64,000 nt of DNA from Roseovarius sp. MMSF_3350 (GCF_030733425.1 NZ_JASHIZ010000003.1:186001-250000), one strand, 5' to 3'; counted from the stretch's first letter, positions 1-9,149 are shown. Numbers and translations are program-made. The notes: generated from the letters alone by a model not told the origin.

Positions 1-270
1 GTTGGTGGCCAGCCATTGCGCCTGTCCGTCCAGTGTCGCCGTCGCCGTGGGCGACAGGGTGGACTGGTCCACGGCAAACAGCACACGGTCACCGATCGTC
101 TGCTGGAAATACAGCGGCGATTGCGGATCCTGCGCGGTGCCCGCGACGCCGCCTGCCGTGCCGCTGGTGCCCGTGCCGTCGCCGTACTGGTCGCCGAACC
201 GGTCTGGATTGCTGCACGCGCTGACCGCCAGCCCCGCCACCACGATCAGTGCCTTGCTCAGATGTTTCAT
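1..270 (-). CDS. pal: Peptidoglycan-associated lipoprotein Pal (N-terminal part)
   Basis: Only the first 90 codons are inside the window; the gene runs off the left edge. The product starts MKHLSKAL, has a hydrophobic stretch and a lipobox ending V16-S17-A18-C19, so it should be lipidated on Cys19 and anchored in the outer membrane. A Gly/Thr-rich linker follows, then the beginning of the OmpA-like domain (DRVLFAVDQSTL, residues about 60-71). Pal binds peptidoglycan and TolB and couples the outer membrane to the TolQRA motor. It is the last visible gene of the minus-strand tol cluster, 83 bases downstream of tolB. The identification rests on context plus the lipobox and the OmpA start. Confidence 0.93.
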   Translation of the reverse strand, partial: MKHLSKALIVVAGLAVSACSNPDRFGDQYGDGTGTSGTAGGVAGTAQDPQSPLYFQQTIGDRVLFAVDQSTLSPTATATLDGQAQWLATN

Positions 271-353
271 TTCAGTGCCCCACTCGATGTCTTGTTGCTC
301 TTGCAATGGTTAATATCATAGGCCCGCATCGGATGCATGTCCCTTTTGCGGCC

Positions 354-1682
354 TCAGTTCTGCAACGGTCCCCAGGACGGGTCCGAGGCGCCGGTTTCGG
401 TGCGCACCTGCTTGAGGTTGCGACCGGTGATGTCCACCGACCACAGGCTCGACGCGCCCTGCGCGCCCTGGGTTTCGCGGGTGAACATGATGACCCGGCC
501 ATTGGGCGCCCAGGTGGGCCCCTCGTCCAGGAAGGAGGCGGTCAACAGGCGTTCCTCGCTGCCATCCGTGCGCATCACGCCGATATGGAACCGGCCTTTG
601 GATTGCTTGGTAAAGGCAATCAAATCGCCCCTCGGCGACCAGACCGGCGTGCCATAGCGGCCCTGCCCGAAGCTGATCCGCGTCGCCTCGCCGCCGCCGG
701 CGGGCATCACGTAAAGCTGCGGCGTGCCCGAGCGGTCGGATTCGAACACGATCCTGCTGCCATCGGGGCTGAAGCTGGGCGCGGTCTCGATCGACGGCGT
801 GGTGGTCAGGCGCGAGGTCTGCCCCGACGCGATGTTCAACTGGTAAAGGTCGGTGTTGCCGCCCGTGGTCAGGCTGTAGACGATGGTCTGCCCGTTGGGC
901 GCAAAGCGCGGCGCGAAACTCATCTCGCCATCGGCGGCGTTCAGCACGTTGCGCCCCGCCGTCGCCACGTCCAGCACGTAGATCTTGGGAAACCCGCTTT
1001 CATAGCTGGTGTAAAGCACCCGATCCCCGCCCGGCGAAAACCGCGGCGCCAGCACGATCGACGCGCTGTCGGTCAGGTAGGTCACGTTGGCGCCATCATA
1101 ATCCATGATCGCCAGCCGCTTCTGCCGCGCGTCCTTTGGCCCGGTCTCGGACACAAAGACGACCCGGCTGTCGAAATAGGGCGCCTCGCCCGTCAGGCGC
1201 GAATAGACCTGGTCCGAGACCTTGTGCGCGATGCGCCGCCAGCCATCCACCGTGCCGACGAATTGCAGGCCCTGGCCCATCTCCTGGCCCGCGAACACGT
1301 CATACAGGCGGAACCGCACGACGACCTTGCCGCTGTCATCCACGCTCACGCCGCCCACGATCAGCGCCTGCGCATTGATCGCCTTCCAGTCCGCAAACTG
1401 CACCGGGCTCGAAAACGCCGTCACCCGGGCGATATGCGCGTCCTGCGGGATTTCGCGGAACAGCCCCGTGCCGGTCAGGTCGGCGGCGATCACACGGGTG
1501 ATATTGGCCGCCATCTCCTGCGCCTGTGCGCTCTCGGCCACGAAATTCGGCACCGCAAAGGGCAAGGGCTCGATCACGCCCTCGGTAATTTCGATCCTCA
1601 GCGGCCCGCTGCGCTCTTCCTGCGCCATCAAGGGCGCGGCAAGGCCTGCAAGGATCGCCACAAGGGCCAGAAATACTCTCAT
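354..1682 (-). CDS. tolB: Tol-Pal system periplasmic beta-propeller protein TolB
   Basis: This 442-aa protein starts with a signal peptide ([20 protein letters not shown]). The N-terminal domain (about 25-150) is followed by a six-bladed propeller. Its blades are visible as repeated motifs such as [56 protein letters not shown] and [14 protein letters not shown]. TolB is periplasmic and links Pal to TolA during outer-membrane constriction at division. The ATG lies one base after the stop of the small TolA-domain gene upstream, so translation is probably coupled. Length and order are as expected for alphaproteobacteria. Confidence 0.97.
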   Translation of the reverse strand: MRVFLALVAILAGLAAPLMAQEERSGPLRIEITEGVIEPLPFAVPNFVAESAQAQEMAANITRVIAADLTGTGLFREIPQDAHIARVTAFSSPVQFADWKAINAQALIVGGVSVDDSGKVVVRFRLYDVFAGQEMGQGLQFVGTVDGWRRIAHKVSDQVYSRLTGEAPYFDSRVVFVSETGPKDARQKRLAIMDYDGANVTYLTDSASIVLAPRFSPGGDRVLYTSYESGFPKIYVLDVATAGRNVLNAADGEMSFAPRFAPNGQTIVYSLTTGGNTDLYQLNIASGQTSRLTTTPSIETAPSFSPDGSRIVFESDRSGTPQLYVMPAGGGEATRISFGQGRYGTPVWSPRGDLIAFTKQSKGRFHIGVMRTDGSEERLLTASFLDEGPTWAPNGRVIMFTRETQGAQGASSLWSVDITGRNLKQVRTETGASDPSWGPLQN

Positions 1683-1683
1683 G

Positions 1684-2046
1684 TCACTGCTCCCCTTCGA
1701 CCCTTTGGTCGAATGTCATCTCTGTTTCGCGCCACGCGTCATACCGGTTTCGTGGCAAGTCAAACCCCGTCTGGCCGCAGACCAGAATGGCACGTCGCGC
1801 CGCCGTGAAAGAGGTCGTGCCGCTCACCTCACGGGGAATTGAGCGCAAACCGTCGTCAACAACCGTGCCTTTCCGGTTCACCCCGAACGCTACGGTGACA
1901 ACAGTGCCGCCCGCGGACGGGTTCCAGCAGCCCGGCACGTCCTCGCGAAATTTGCGCGATCTGTCCGCCGGATCGGCCCTGAGAACCGCGACCGGGGCCG
2001 GAAGACCCGCAAGCATCGTCGCTTTGCTGATACCATGCCGTGTCAT
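1684..2046 (-). CDS. Stand-alone TolA C-terminal-domain paralogue between tolA and tolB
   Basis: This 120-aa protein resembles the last 100 residues of the TolA encoded immediately upstream. Shared features are a CWN motif (Cys40), a TVVTVAF strand, and the C-terminal block AARRAI-x2-CG-x2-G-x-x-LP-x3-Y-x-x-WRE-x-EMTF (Cys90). The two cysteines are conserved in both proteins and could form a disulfide. It lacks TolA's anchor and Pro/Glu-rich stalk. Residues 9-24 are mildly hydrophobic and end LRA-DP, which could be a weak signal peptide. Its ATG overlaps the tolA stop (ATGA), and tolB starts one base after its own stop, so it is embedded in the operon. I infer a soluble periplasmic TolA-III-like domain that could bind TolB, Pal or a TolA partner. 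I do not know a named family for it. Confidence 0.8.
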   Translation of the reverse strand: MTRHGISKATMLAGLPAPVAVLRADPADRSRKFREDVPGCWNPSAGGTVVTVAFGVNRKGTVVDDGLRSIPREVSGTTSFTAARRAILVCGQTGFDLPRNRYDAWRETEMTFDQRVEGEQ

Positions 2047-3212
2047 CTGATCCGCATGCTCTCGGGGTTGAATGTCATTTCGATCTCGCGCCACGTGGCG
2101 TATTTCTCGATCGGCAGGTTATATCCGCTCGCACCACAGCGGATGATCGCCCGCCGTGCCGCCTCGAACGCCTGCTGCGCCGAGGCGTTGCTGCCGCCCT
2201 CGCTGCCGATCATGCGGATCGAGTTGGTGATCGGGCGCCCATCCTCCGACATCGTTACCGCCACGGTCACCGTGGTCGCCAGCGCGTCCGAACTCAGCGA
2301 ACCGACGTTCCAGCATTCCTGCACCGCCACGCGCAACCCGTCCTTTTCTCCCGCCGTCAGCGGCGGCCCCTGCGGGCTGCCCTGCGGTTCGGGGTCGCTG
2401 CCCAGCGCCTCGGCCAGCGCGTCGTTCACGGCAGAGCTGTCGGGGCTGGTGGCCTGCTGTGTCTCGGGTTCCGGCTCCGCCGCGGGTTCCGCCTGCTGCG
2501 CAGGCTGCTGTTCGGGCTCCGGCTCGGGGTCGGGCTGGGCGGCCGGGACTGGTTGTTCCGGCCGCGTGCGCGGGCGTACCGAGCGCGGCGGCGCGGCAGA
2601 GGCGACTTCCTCGGCTTCGGTCACGATCTCGGTCGTGGCCTCCTGTCGGGCGGTTTCCTCCTGTTCCGGCACAGGCTCCTCGGCCTGCTCGGTGGGCTCG
2701 GGGGCCTCCTGATCCACGTCGGCGATCTCGACATCCGGTTCGGGCTGCTCCACCGCCTCGGGGGCGACGCGCGGCGCGGGCCGGGGCTGGGGGCGCTCTG
2801 ACCGCTCGGGCGCCAGAACAGCGGTGTCCTCTTGCGGCGGCGTCGGCTCCTGCGGCGCGTCGGCGATCTCGGCCTCCGGCACGGGCATCGGCTCGGGCTC
2901 GACGGCCTCGGGCACCGGGTCCGGCTCGGCGGTCTCGGTCACCTCGGGCTGATCCTGTTCGGGCGCGGCATCGGCCTCGGACGACAGCTCGGGCGCCTGT
3001 CCCTCCTCGGGCGGCTCGGGCGTGTCGACATTGGCCACCGCGTCGGGCGACGGCTCGGCGATCATGGCCGCGTATTCCTCTTCCGAGATGGCCGTCACCT
3101 CGGTGATCTCGAACGGCAAGGGGTCGGACTTGAACGCTCCGCCGAAAATCGCAAAGACGATCAGGCCCGTGTGGGCCACACCGGAAATGATCTGCCCGGT
3201 GTCCAGCCGCAT
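2043..3212 (-). CDS. tolA: Tol-Pal inner-membrane bridging protein TolA
   Basis: The product is 389 aa. I chose the ATG giving MRLDTGQIIS because it lies one base after the tolR stop; an in-frame ATG 39 bases further upstream would overlap tolR. One transmembrane helix (about 8-28) carries S10-x3-H14, matching the SHLS-type motif by which TolA contacts TolQR. Residues about 45-285 are a long Pro/Glu/Ala/Gln-rich stalk, replacing the Ala/Lys helix of enterobacterial TolA. The C-terminal domain (about 290-389) has two cysteines (ECWN and IRCG) and ends WREIEMTF. TolA transmits proton-motive force from TolQR to TolB/Pal. The stop overlaps the next gene (ATGA). Confidence 0.92.
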   Translation of the reverse strand: MRLDTGQIISGVAHTGLIVFAIFGGAFKSDPLPFEITEVTAISEEEYAAMIAEPSPDAVANVDTPEPPEEGQAPELSSEADAAPEQDQPEVTETAEPDPVPEAVEPEPMPVPEAEIADAPQEPTPPQEDTAVLAPERSERPQPRPAPRVAPEAVEQPEPDVEIADVDQEAPEPTEQAEEPVPEQEETARQEATTEIVTEAEEVASAAPPRSVRPRTRPEQPVPAAQPDPEPEPEQQPAQQAEPAAEPEPETQQATSPDSSAVNDALAEALGSDPEPQGSPQGPPLTAGEKDGLRVAVQECWNVGSLSSDALATTVTVAVTMSEDGRPITNSIRMIGSEGGSNASAQQAFEAARRAIIRCGASGYNLPIEKYATWREIEMTFNPESMRIR

Positions 3213-3213
3213 C

Positions 3214-3687
<474 letters not shown>

Positions 3688-3798
3688 TTAAGTCATGCCT
3701 CGCTCAGTTCCGAAAAGAGCATCACGCATGCGACCCGAGGAAGCGTTTGCATCGCAAATGCGTTCGGGGCGCGGGTGGGATTCAATCTTGCGACGCAT
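3688..3798 (-). CDS. Possible 36-residue small ORF exactly filling the tolQ-tolR gap
   Basis: An ATG lies two bases after the tolQ stop and opens a 36-codon frame (starts MRRKIESHPR, ends GTERGMT). It stops with a TAA touching the tolR ATG and is in the same reading frame as tolR. There is no recognisable domain; the peptide is basic and Arg-rich. The DNA inside contains an imperfect hairpin (GCGTTTGC and GCAAATGC, 3739-3757). It may be a coupling peptide, a leader region or chance. No clear ribosome binding site is seen apart from possible coupling to tolQ termination. Confidence 0.25.
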   Translation of the reverse strand: MRRKIESHPRPERICDANASSGRMRDALFGTERGMT

Positions 3799-3800
3799 GA

Positions 3801-4496
3801 CTAGCTGTCCAATTGCCGGCTCAGGATGGTCGCGAACTCGTCCGCGAAGGCCTCGTAACTGGCCACGATCCGGTCGGCATCCGCACTCAGCTTGTTGTAG
3901 AACACCACCGCCGGAATGGCCGCCAGCAGGCCCAGGCCCGTCGCCAGAAGCGCCTCGGCGATCCCCGGCGCGACAACGGCAAGGTTGGTGTTCTGCTGCT
4001 CGGCAATCTCGATGAACGCGTTCATGATGCCCCAGACCGTCCCGAACAGACCCACGAAGGGCGACACCGACCCGATCGAGGCCAGGATGGTCAGCCCGCT
4101 CTGCAGCTTCTCGCTTTCCTTGACGATCGCCACGTCCATGCTGCGGTCGATCCGCGCCGTGGCGCCTGCGATCAGCGCCCCGTCGGTGCGGTGCGACCGC
4201 CGCCATTCACTCATGCCCGCGGCGAACACCCTCTCGGATTGCCCGTCCGGATCGGGGCCGATTTCGTCGAAAAGCTCGTCCAGCGGCTCGCCGGACCAGA
4301 AGCGGCGGTCGAACCGCTCCGCCTCGGCGCGGGCCTTGCGATAGGTGATCGTCTTCTGGATGATGATCGACCACGCCCAGAAGGACGCCACGATCAGCAT
4401 CAGCATCACCAGTTTCACGATCAGCGTCGCGCGTGCGAATAGCGCCCACAGCGAGAAATCCATCTCCTGTGCCATTGCCAGGGTTTCTGCTTCCAT
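3801..4496 (-). CDS. tolQ: Tol-Pal motor channel protein TolQ
   Basis: This 231-aa MotA/TolQ/ExbB-family membrane protein has three helices: about 15-45, about 135-160 with the signature SVSPFVGLFGTVWGIMNAF, and about 172-200 ending in LLAAIPAVVFYNKL. A large cytoplasmic loop lies between helices 1 and 2. It assembles around TolR as the inner-membrane proton channel. It follows ybgC after a 116-base gap, which probably holds the main tol promoter, although I cannot point to a convincing -35/-10 pair. The start MEAETLAMAQ is the longest frame; an internal Met at residue 8 (MAQEMDF) is an alternative. Confidence 0.96.
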   Translation of the reverse strand: MEAETLAMAQEMDFSLWALFARATLIVKLVMLMLIVASFWAWSIIIQKTITYRKARAEAERFDRRFWSGEPLDELFDEIGPDPDGQSERVFAAGMSEWRRSHRTDGALIAGATARIDRSMDVAIVKESEKLQSGLTILASIGSVSPFVGLFGTVWGIMNAFIEIAEQQNTNLAVVAPGIAEALLATGLGLLAAIPAVVFYNKLSADADRIVASYEAFADEFATILSRQLDS

Positions 4497-4612
4497 CTGC
4501 CTGCTCTTTTACCTGTCCGGGCCTTGTTGACTGGCCGTATTGAGCGTGAAACTAGACGATTTCCAAGGGGAAAGCCAACCTCAACCGCATCCGCGCGGTC
4601 AATTGCAGGTGA

Positions 4613-5002
4613 TCAGTGCAGCATCAGGCGGATATTCGCCGGTAGGCGCGCCGGCTGGCCGGTGTCGTTGATGCACACGATGGTCACCTGCGCCGAAAAG
4701 ACGAGTGCCTCGCCGCGCAGGACCTTCTGTTCCATGACAAGCCGCGCGCCGGTGACCGTGACGACGGTAGTGTTTACCACCAGTTCGTCATCGAACTTGG
4801 CCGGATGGTGATAGTCCGCCTCGACCCGCCGCACGGCGAACACCACGCCATCGTCTCGCCGCATCGCGTTCTGGTCGATGCCCAGTCCTCGCACCCAGTC
4901 GCTGCGAGCCCGCTCTATGTATTTGAGGTAATTGGCATAATAGACGATCCCGGCCATGTCGGTATCTTCGTAATAGACGCGGATCGGGAACGCATGGGCC
5001 AT
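4613..5002 (-). CDS. ybgC: Tol-Pal-associated acyl-CoA thioesterase YbgC
   Basis: This 129-aa single hotdog-fold protein contains VYYEDTDMAGIVYYANYLKYIERAR near the N-terminus (in pieces, residues 9-33), the YbgC/4-hydroxybenzoyl-CoA thioesterase signature with the catalytic Asp at residue 15. The position of the histidine found in the E. coli enzyme (VYHASY) is Tyr here (VYYANY). Members hydrolyse acyl-CoA thioesters and are nearly always encoded beside tolQRA. It precedes tolQ in the same direction. The ATG is preceded by GAAGGCGGGT. Confidence 0.95.
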   Translation of the reverse strand: MAHAFPIRVYYEDTDMAGIVYYANYLKYIERARSDWVRGLGIDQNAMRRDDGVVFAVRRVEADYHHPAKFDDELVVNTTVVTVTGARLVMEQKVLRGEALVFSAQVTIVCINDTGQPARLPANIRLMLH

Positions 5003-5119
5003 ACCCGCCTTCTAAGGCGCGCGGGTGGCGACGGCAACGCAAAAGAGGGGCTCCGCCCCACGGCGAACCTGCGGTTCACCGTTCCCCGGGATATTTTTGG
5101 CCAGAGGAAGATCAGGCCG
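5003..5119 (-). repeat. Repeat-rich spacer between thpR and ybgC
   Basis: This 117-base gap holds three short palindromic units. They are GGGGC-TCC-GCCCC (5047-5059), GGCGAACC-TGC-GGTTCACC (5062-5080, one mismatch) and, at 5085-5110, a GATATTTTTGGCCAGAGGAAG element. The last is also found, in one or both orientations, at 6353-6373 and 47510-47567. The hairpins could punctuate the thpR-ybgC transcript. No gene is seen here. Confidence 0.6.
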
Positions 5120-5656
5120 CTAAACCGGGTAGTCCGCCAACACTTCATAGACCGGCCCGTCCGGCGTCAGGGTCGAGCCGTAAAGGCAGAACCGGTCCAC
5201 CGTGAACGGCCCCGCGCGAAACCCGGCGCAAGCGCCAAGGAACGCGGTCAACCGCCCCATGTCCACCGGCCGCGACCTTGGGAACCGCGCCAGTGTGACA
5301 TGCGGGCGAAACCGCTCGCGCGGCAGGTCGATCCCCGCCTGCCGGGCCGCGCCGCGCACCTTGTCGTGCAACTGCCGCAGCGGTTCCACCTTCGCCACTT
5401 CGGCCCAGACCAGCGCCGGACGCCGCCCGCCCTTCGCCTCGACGCCGGTGAATTCCATCTCGAAAAACGGCACGCGGATCTCTCCCAGCGCCGCGTCCAG
5501 TTCCGCCAGCACGGCCTCCGGCTGATCTTCAAGGAAAGCTAGCGTCAGGTGCAGGTTCTCCTCGTCCACCAGCCGCCCCTGCCGCAGCGCCTCCTGCACC
5601 GGCAAGAGTGCCTCGATGGCCGCATCCTCCAGCGGAACACCCACAAACGCCCGCAT
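5120..5656 (-). CDS. thpR: RNA 2',3'-cyclic phosphodiesterase (2H family)
   Basis: This 178-aa protein of the 2H phosphoesterase / 2'-5' RNA ligase family has the two diagnostic HxTx motifs: H36-L-T38-L and H119-V-T121-L. The family hydrolyses 2',3'-cyclic phosphate ends of RNA; LigT/ThpR also shows 2'-5' ligase activity in vitro. The length is typical. It lies 15 bases after the unknown 211-aa gene, so the two are probably co-transcribed. Confidence 0.92.
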   Translation of the reverse strand: MRAFVGVPLEDAAIEALLPVQEALRQGRLVDEENLHLTLAFLEDQPEAVLAELDAALGEIRVPFFEMEFTGVEAKGGRRPALVWAEVAKVEPLRQLHDKVRGAARQAGIDLPRERFRPHVTLARFPRSRPVDMGRLTAFLGACAGFRAGPFTVDRFCLYGSTLTPDGPVYEVLADYPV

Positions 5657-5671
5657 CGCGCGCCCCGGCCG

Positions 5672-6307
5672 CTACATCTGCCCCAACCGCGCCGCGAGGC
5701 GCAGCGCGTGGCTGGCATCCTGCGCCACGGCGGGCATGACCGGATCGTACCCCGCCCGGATCACCGCGCCGATATCGGGCCGCAGGATCACCTGCCCCTC
5801 GCCCGCCTGCGCCAACACCGAGCGGTCGGTAAAGGCCGTGTCGGACCACAGCAGGATCGTCTGCGCCACCTGCGCCAGCGCCAGCGTATCGGCGGGCACC
5901 CGGGACAGTTGCTCATCCATCCGCAGGAACACGAAACTTGCCTTGATCGCGCCTGCCTCGTCAAAGCGGAAGATCCGGTACTGGTTGGCATCGGCCGCCT
6001 TCAGCCGCGCCACCAGCGGGCCAAGGTCTGGGATCATCCGGTCCATGTCCGGTACCTCCAGCAACTCGTCCCACTCCCGGAAGAAAAAGAACATCAGGTT
6101 CACGCCCAGCTCCGGGTCGGTTTCCGCCATCTGGTGGCCCGCCATCATCACCACGGCCTCCACCGCGCCCTTGACGATTTCCAGCGTCTTGTCGTCGGTG
6201 CCGAACACCACCGGCACGATGGGCCGCCCCCAGCGGGCAAAGAGGTAAGAGCCGTCGGCGCGGGTGAACAGCGCCTCGACGTCTTCAGGAGAGATCAGAT
6301 CAGCCAT
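5672..6307 (-). CDS. Unknown 211-aa protein in the ruv-tol cluster
   Basis: I do not recognise this protein. It is 211 aa, acidic, with no signal peptide, no cysteine and no clear transmembrane helix; a short aromatic run (LMFFFFREWDELL) lies near residue 72. A helical C-terminal half ends ASHALRLAARLGQM. It has good codon usage, its start is preceded by GGGAGACGGC, and it sits between ruvB and thpR on the same strand with small gaps. That supports a real cytoplasmic protein conserved with this cluster. Its composition does not point to an enzyme class. Confidence 0.75.
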   Translation of the reverse strand: MADLISPEDVEALFTRADGSYLFARWGRPIVPVVFGTDDKTLEIVKGAVEAVVMMAGHQMAETDPELGVNLMFFFFREWDELLEVPDMDRMIPDLGPLVARLKAADANQYRIFRFDEAGAIKASFVFLRMDEQLSRVPADTLALAQVAQTILLWSDTAFTDRSVLAQAGEGQVILRPDIGAVIRAGYDPVMPAVAQDASHALRLAARLGQM

Positions 6308-6352
6308 GCCGTCTCCCTACCAAAGCCGCCGCCCCATGCAAGCCAAAGCCCC

Positions 6353-6396
6353 CTTCCGCTGGCGACAAATATCCTCGCCGAAGGCAAGAAACTCTT
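6353..6396 (+). repeat. Copy of the 21-bp CTTCC/AAATATC element
   Basis: The spacer between ruvB and the 211-aa gene contains CTTCCGCTGGCGACAAATAT followed by C. It matches 19 of 21 positions of the copy at 47547-47567. The similarity continues into the flank (GCCGAAGGC...AACTCTTC versus GCCGGAGGC...GCTCTTC). It is a short intergenic repeat with no coding potential seen. Confidence 0.6.
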
Positions 6397-6402
6397 CTGG
6401 CA

Positions 6403-7431
6403 CTACTTGCCGAACAAATCGCTCTGCCCCGCCGCCTTGGGCGCTGCCATCCCAAGATGCGCCCAGGCCCGCGAAGCCAGCATCCGTCCTCTCGGCGTGC
6501 GCTGGATCAGCCCCTGCTGGAGCAGGAACGGCTCGATCACCTCTTCCAGGGCATCGCGGCTCTCGCTCAGCGCCGCACTCAGCGTCTCGATCCCCACTGG
6601 CCCGCCCTGGTAGGCCTCGGCAATGAGACGCAAATACCGCCGGTCGGCCCCGTCAAGGCCGAGGGCGTCGACCCCAAGCCGCGTCAACGCGCTGTCAGCA
6701 AGCGCTTGCGTGATCCGCCCGTCGCCCTCGACCACGGCGAAATCCACCACGCGCCGCAAGAGCCGCCCGGCCACCCGTGGCGTGCCCCGCGCCCGCCGCG
6801 CGATCTCCCGCGCGCCCTGCGCCTCTGCCGGAACCCCCAGCTTCTGCGCATTGCGCGTCACGATCTCGTTCAGCTCGTCCTCGGTGTAGAACTGCAACCG
6901 CGTCGGGATCCCGAACCGGTCGCGCAAGGGCGTCGTCAACAGCCCCAGCCGCGTCGTGGCGCCGACGAGCGTGAAGGGTTGCAGCTCGATCCGCACCGTC
7001 CGCGCCGCCGGTCCCTCGCCGATCACCAGGTCCAGCTCGAAATCCTCCATCGCCGGATACAGCACCTCTTCCACCGCGGGGTTCAGCCGGTGGATCTCGT
7101 CGATGAAAAGAACGTCATTGGCCTCCAGGTTGGTCAGGATCGCCGCAAGGTCGCCCGCCTTGGCCAGCACCGGACCGGAGGTCATCCGAAACCCCACGCC
7201 CAGCTCGCGCGCCATGATCTGCGCCAAGGTCGTCTTGCCCAGGCCGGGGGGGCCGTGAAACAGCGTGTGATCCATCGCCTCGCCCCGCTGCCGGGCGGAC
7301 TGGATGAACACCTTCAGGTTGGCCCGCGCCTCGGCCTGCCCGATGAAATCCGCCAGCGCCTGCGGGCGCAAGGCGCGGTCCACATCCTCGGGCAACGCCT
7401 CGGGGCGCAAGGTCGGGTCAGGCTCGGTCAT
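6403..7431 (-). CDS. ruvB: Holliday junction branch migration ATPase RuvB
   Basis: This 342-aa AAA+ motor has Walker A GPPGLGKT (60-67), Walker B with DEIH (111-114), a [18 protein letters not shown] sensor region and the RuvB winged-helix C-terminus. With RuvA it drives branch migration, and RuvC resolves the junction. It is 58 bases downstream of ruvA. The start [10 protein letters not shown] is typical. Confidence 0.98.
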   Translation of the reverse strand: MTEPDPTLRPEALPEDVDRALRPQALADFIGQAEARANLKVFIQSARQRGEAMDHTLFHGPPGLGKTTLAQIMARELGVGFRMTSGPVLAKAGDLAAILTNLEANDVLFIDEIHRLNPAVEEVLYPAMEDFELDLVIGEGPAARTVRIELQPFTLVGATTRLGLLTTPLRDRFGIPTRLQFYTEDELNEIVTRNAQKLGVPAEAQGAREIARRARGTPRVAGRLLRRVVDFAVVEGDGRITQALADSALTRLGVDALGLDGADRRYLRLIAEAYQGGPVGIETLSAALSESRDALEEVIEPFLLQQGLIQRTPRGRMLASRAWAHLGMAAPKAAGQSDLFGK

Positions 7432-7489
7432 GCGTCAATCGTCCCACGTCCGCGAGGCAGGCCGCAAGGCCTGATGCGCCGCCTGCCCA

Positions 7490-8161
7490 TCATCCTTTCG
7501 GCGCCAGCAACTTCAGCGCCGCACGGATCAGATCCGCCGTCGCCGCCTCCGGCACCTCACCCGCCGCCTGCGCCACCGCACCCGCGGCCTCGCCGGGGCC
7601 ATAACCAAGGTTCGTCAGCGCCGACAGCGCCTCGGCCTGCGCCGCGCCGCTCGGGGCTTTCACGGGCGGCGTCCTGGCCACCGGTGCCTCGATCACGTCG
7701 TCGTCGCTTTCAAACGGCTCCGGCGCGGCAACCGACGCGCTCGCGCCCATCGCCATCACCTCCGGCGCCTTGTCCTTCAGTTCGATCACAACGCGCTGCG
7801 CCGTCTTGGGGCCGATCCCCTTGGCCGCCTTCACCGCGTTCACGTCGCCCAAGGCAATCGCGCGCCCCACGCCGTCCGGTCCCAGCGTGCCCAGAATCGC
7901 CAGCGACGCCTTCGCCCCGATCCCCTGCACGCTCATCAGCAGGCGGTGCCACTCCTTCTCCACCAGCGAGGTGAAGCCATAAAGCTGCAACAGGTCCTCG
8001 CGCACCAGCAGGTCGGTATAAAGCGCCACATGCTCCCCCGCTCCCGGCAGCGCCGCCAGCGTCCGGTCCGAGCAATAGACGAGATACCCGACCCCCTTCA
8101 CATCAATCAGAACATGATCGGCGGCGCGATAATCAATACGGCCCGCGATCCGCCCGATCAT
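7490..8161 (-). CDS. ruvA: Holliday junction DNA-binding subunit RuvA
   Basis: The product is 223 aa, beginning [12 protein letters not shown]. Domain I is an OB fold (1-65). Domain II has two helix-hairpin-helix motifs (VQGIGAKAS and [11 protein letters not shown]). A flexible acidic linker (about 145-175) and a C-terminal RuvB-binding domain (about 180-223) follow. It forms the tetramer that recruits RuvB. The ATG overlaps the ruvC stop (ATGA). The open frame continues far upstream, but this start matches the family exactly. Confidence 0.97.
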   Translation of the reverse strand: MIGRIAGRIDYRAADHVLIDVKGVGYLVYCSDRTLAALPGAGEHVALYTDLLVREDLLQLYGFTSLVEKEWHRLLMSVQGIGAKASLAILGTLGPDGVGRAIALGDVNAVKAAKGIGPKTAQRVVIELKDKAPEVMAMGASASVAAPEPFESDDDVIEAPVARTPPVKAPSGAAQAEALSALTNLGYGPGEAAGAVAQAAGEVPEAATADLIRAALKLLAPKG

Positions 8162-8652
8162 GCCCGCACCTTCTCTTTCAGCATCCGCGCGGGCCCATGA
8201 TGCGCGTGGCAGATGGCAATCGCCAGCGCGTCGGCGGCATCCGCCCCGGCCAGTTCGACCCCCGGCAGCTGCACGCGCACCATATGCGCCACCTGGTCCT
8301 TGCCGGCATGGCCCACGCCCACCACCGTCTTCTTTACCGTGTTGGGCGCGTACTCGCCCACCTCCAGCCCGAACTGCGCCGGCACCAGCAGGGCGATGCC
8401 CCGCGCCTGACCCAGTTTCAGCGTGCCGGCCCCGTCCTTGTTGACGAAGGTCTGCTCCACCGCCGCCGCGCAGGGCGCGTATAGTCCAATGATATCCGAA
8501 AGTTGACCGTGCAACGCCAACAGCCGCGCCGCCAGCGTGCCCCCTGCCCCGTGACAAACCCCGTTCGCCACATGGGTCAGGCGGCTGCCCTCCATGTCGA
8601 TCACGCCCCACCCGAGGTTGCGTAGGCCCGGATCGATCCCGATGACCCGCAT
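8158..8652 (-). CDS. ruvC: Holliday junction resolvase RuvC
   Basis: The product is 164 aa from [16 protein letters not shown]. The catalytic carboxylates are visible: Asp7 in GIDPG, the Glu of VEQTFVNKD, and the C-terminal [15 protein letters not shown] cluster. RuvC cleaves Holliday junctions symmetrically using divalent metal. I trimmed 22 upstream in-frame codons (starting MLGVCSPF) because family members start at MRVIGIDPG. It is the first gene of the ruvCAB group. Confidence 0.96.
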   Translation of the reverse strand: MRVIGIDPGLRNLGWGVIDMEGSRLTHVANGVCHGAGGTLAARLLALHGQLSDIIGLYAPCAAAVEQTFVNKDGAGTLKLGQARGIALLVPAQFGLEVGEYAPNTVKKTVVGVGHAGKDQVAHMVRVQLPGVELAGADAADALAIAICHAHHGPARMLKEKVRA

Positions 8653-8957
8653 CTGCACTGCCCGCCCTTCGTTGTTTTGCCAACGCTCTAGCACGAAAGG
8701 GGAACAAACGCCAAGCACTTCCAGTGGTCAGGCGGCCGCCGCGGCCCATGCGCGACACGCAGATCACACCGTGCCAGCCCCCTCCGCACAATATGTAATC
8801 GTCAAAAATACAGCATTAACATCATGTTAACAGAAAAAGACCCATGCAGCGCCTGCATAGTGACTATGCGGAAAATGCGTGTTGTCCGACTCCGCCGAAC
8901 CCCCTAACTCCAGCCTCAGAACAAGAAACAAACCGACTTTTATCAAGGACCATCAAA
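8653..8957. promoter_or_regulatory. Divergent control region with a perfect TTAACAT/ATGTTAA palindrome
   Basis: About 300 bases separate ruvC (minus) from the DUF1127 gene (plus). At 8816-8830 lies TTAACATCATGTTAA, a perfect 7-bp inverted repeat around one base, within an A/T-rich patch (8790-8835) that contrasts with the surroundings. Such a dyad is a plausible operator or promoter element for the DUF1127 gene 128 bases downstream. No LexA-type box was recognised before ruvC. No coding sequence is evident. Confidence 0.5.
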
Positions 8958-9149
8958 ATGGCTTCAATCGACAACACCCGCAGCATGCATCACGGCGCCC
9001 ATTTCGGCTCCCTCTTCGTGCGCATCTTCGCCGCCGTTTCCGCCTGGAACGACGCCCGCGTCACCCGCAACGCGCTGAGCCGCCTGTCGGACCGCGAGCT
9101 TGACGATATCGGCCTGTCGCGCGGCGACATCGAACGCGCGATCCGCTAA
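8958..9149 (+). CDS. DUF1127 small protein
   Basis: This 63-aa protein ends with the DUF1127 motif LSRLSDRELDDIGLSRGDIERAI (split, residues about 40-62). It has a basic/aromatic middle with LFVRIFAAVSAWNDAR. DUF1127 proteins are short Arg-rich alphaproteobacterial proteins; some bind RNA or influence small-RNA turnover and phosphate responses, but this one's role is not known. The start is chosen by AAGGAC at 8945-8950. An upstream in-frame ATG (8844) lacks support. The gene ends in a strong terminator. Confidence 0.88.
   Translation: MASIDNTRSMHHGAHFGSLFVRIFAAVSAWNDARVTRNALSRLSDRELDDIGLSRGDIERAIR

Noticed and set aside
249..1808. 519-codon plus-strand frame opposite tolB
   Set aside because: Arg/His/Gly-rich product with no domain, antisense to a certain tolB; a GC-rich shadow frame.
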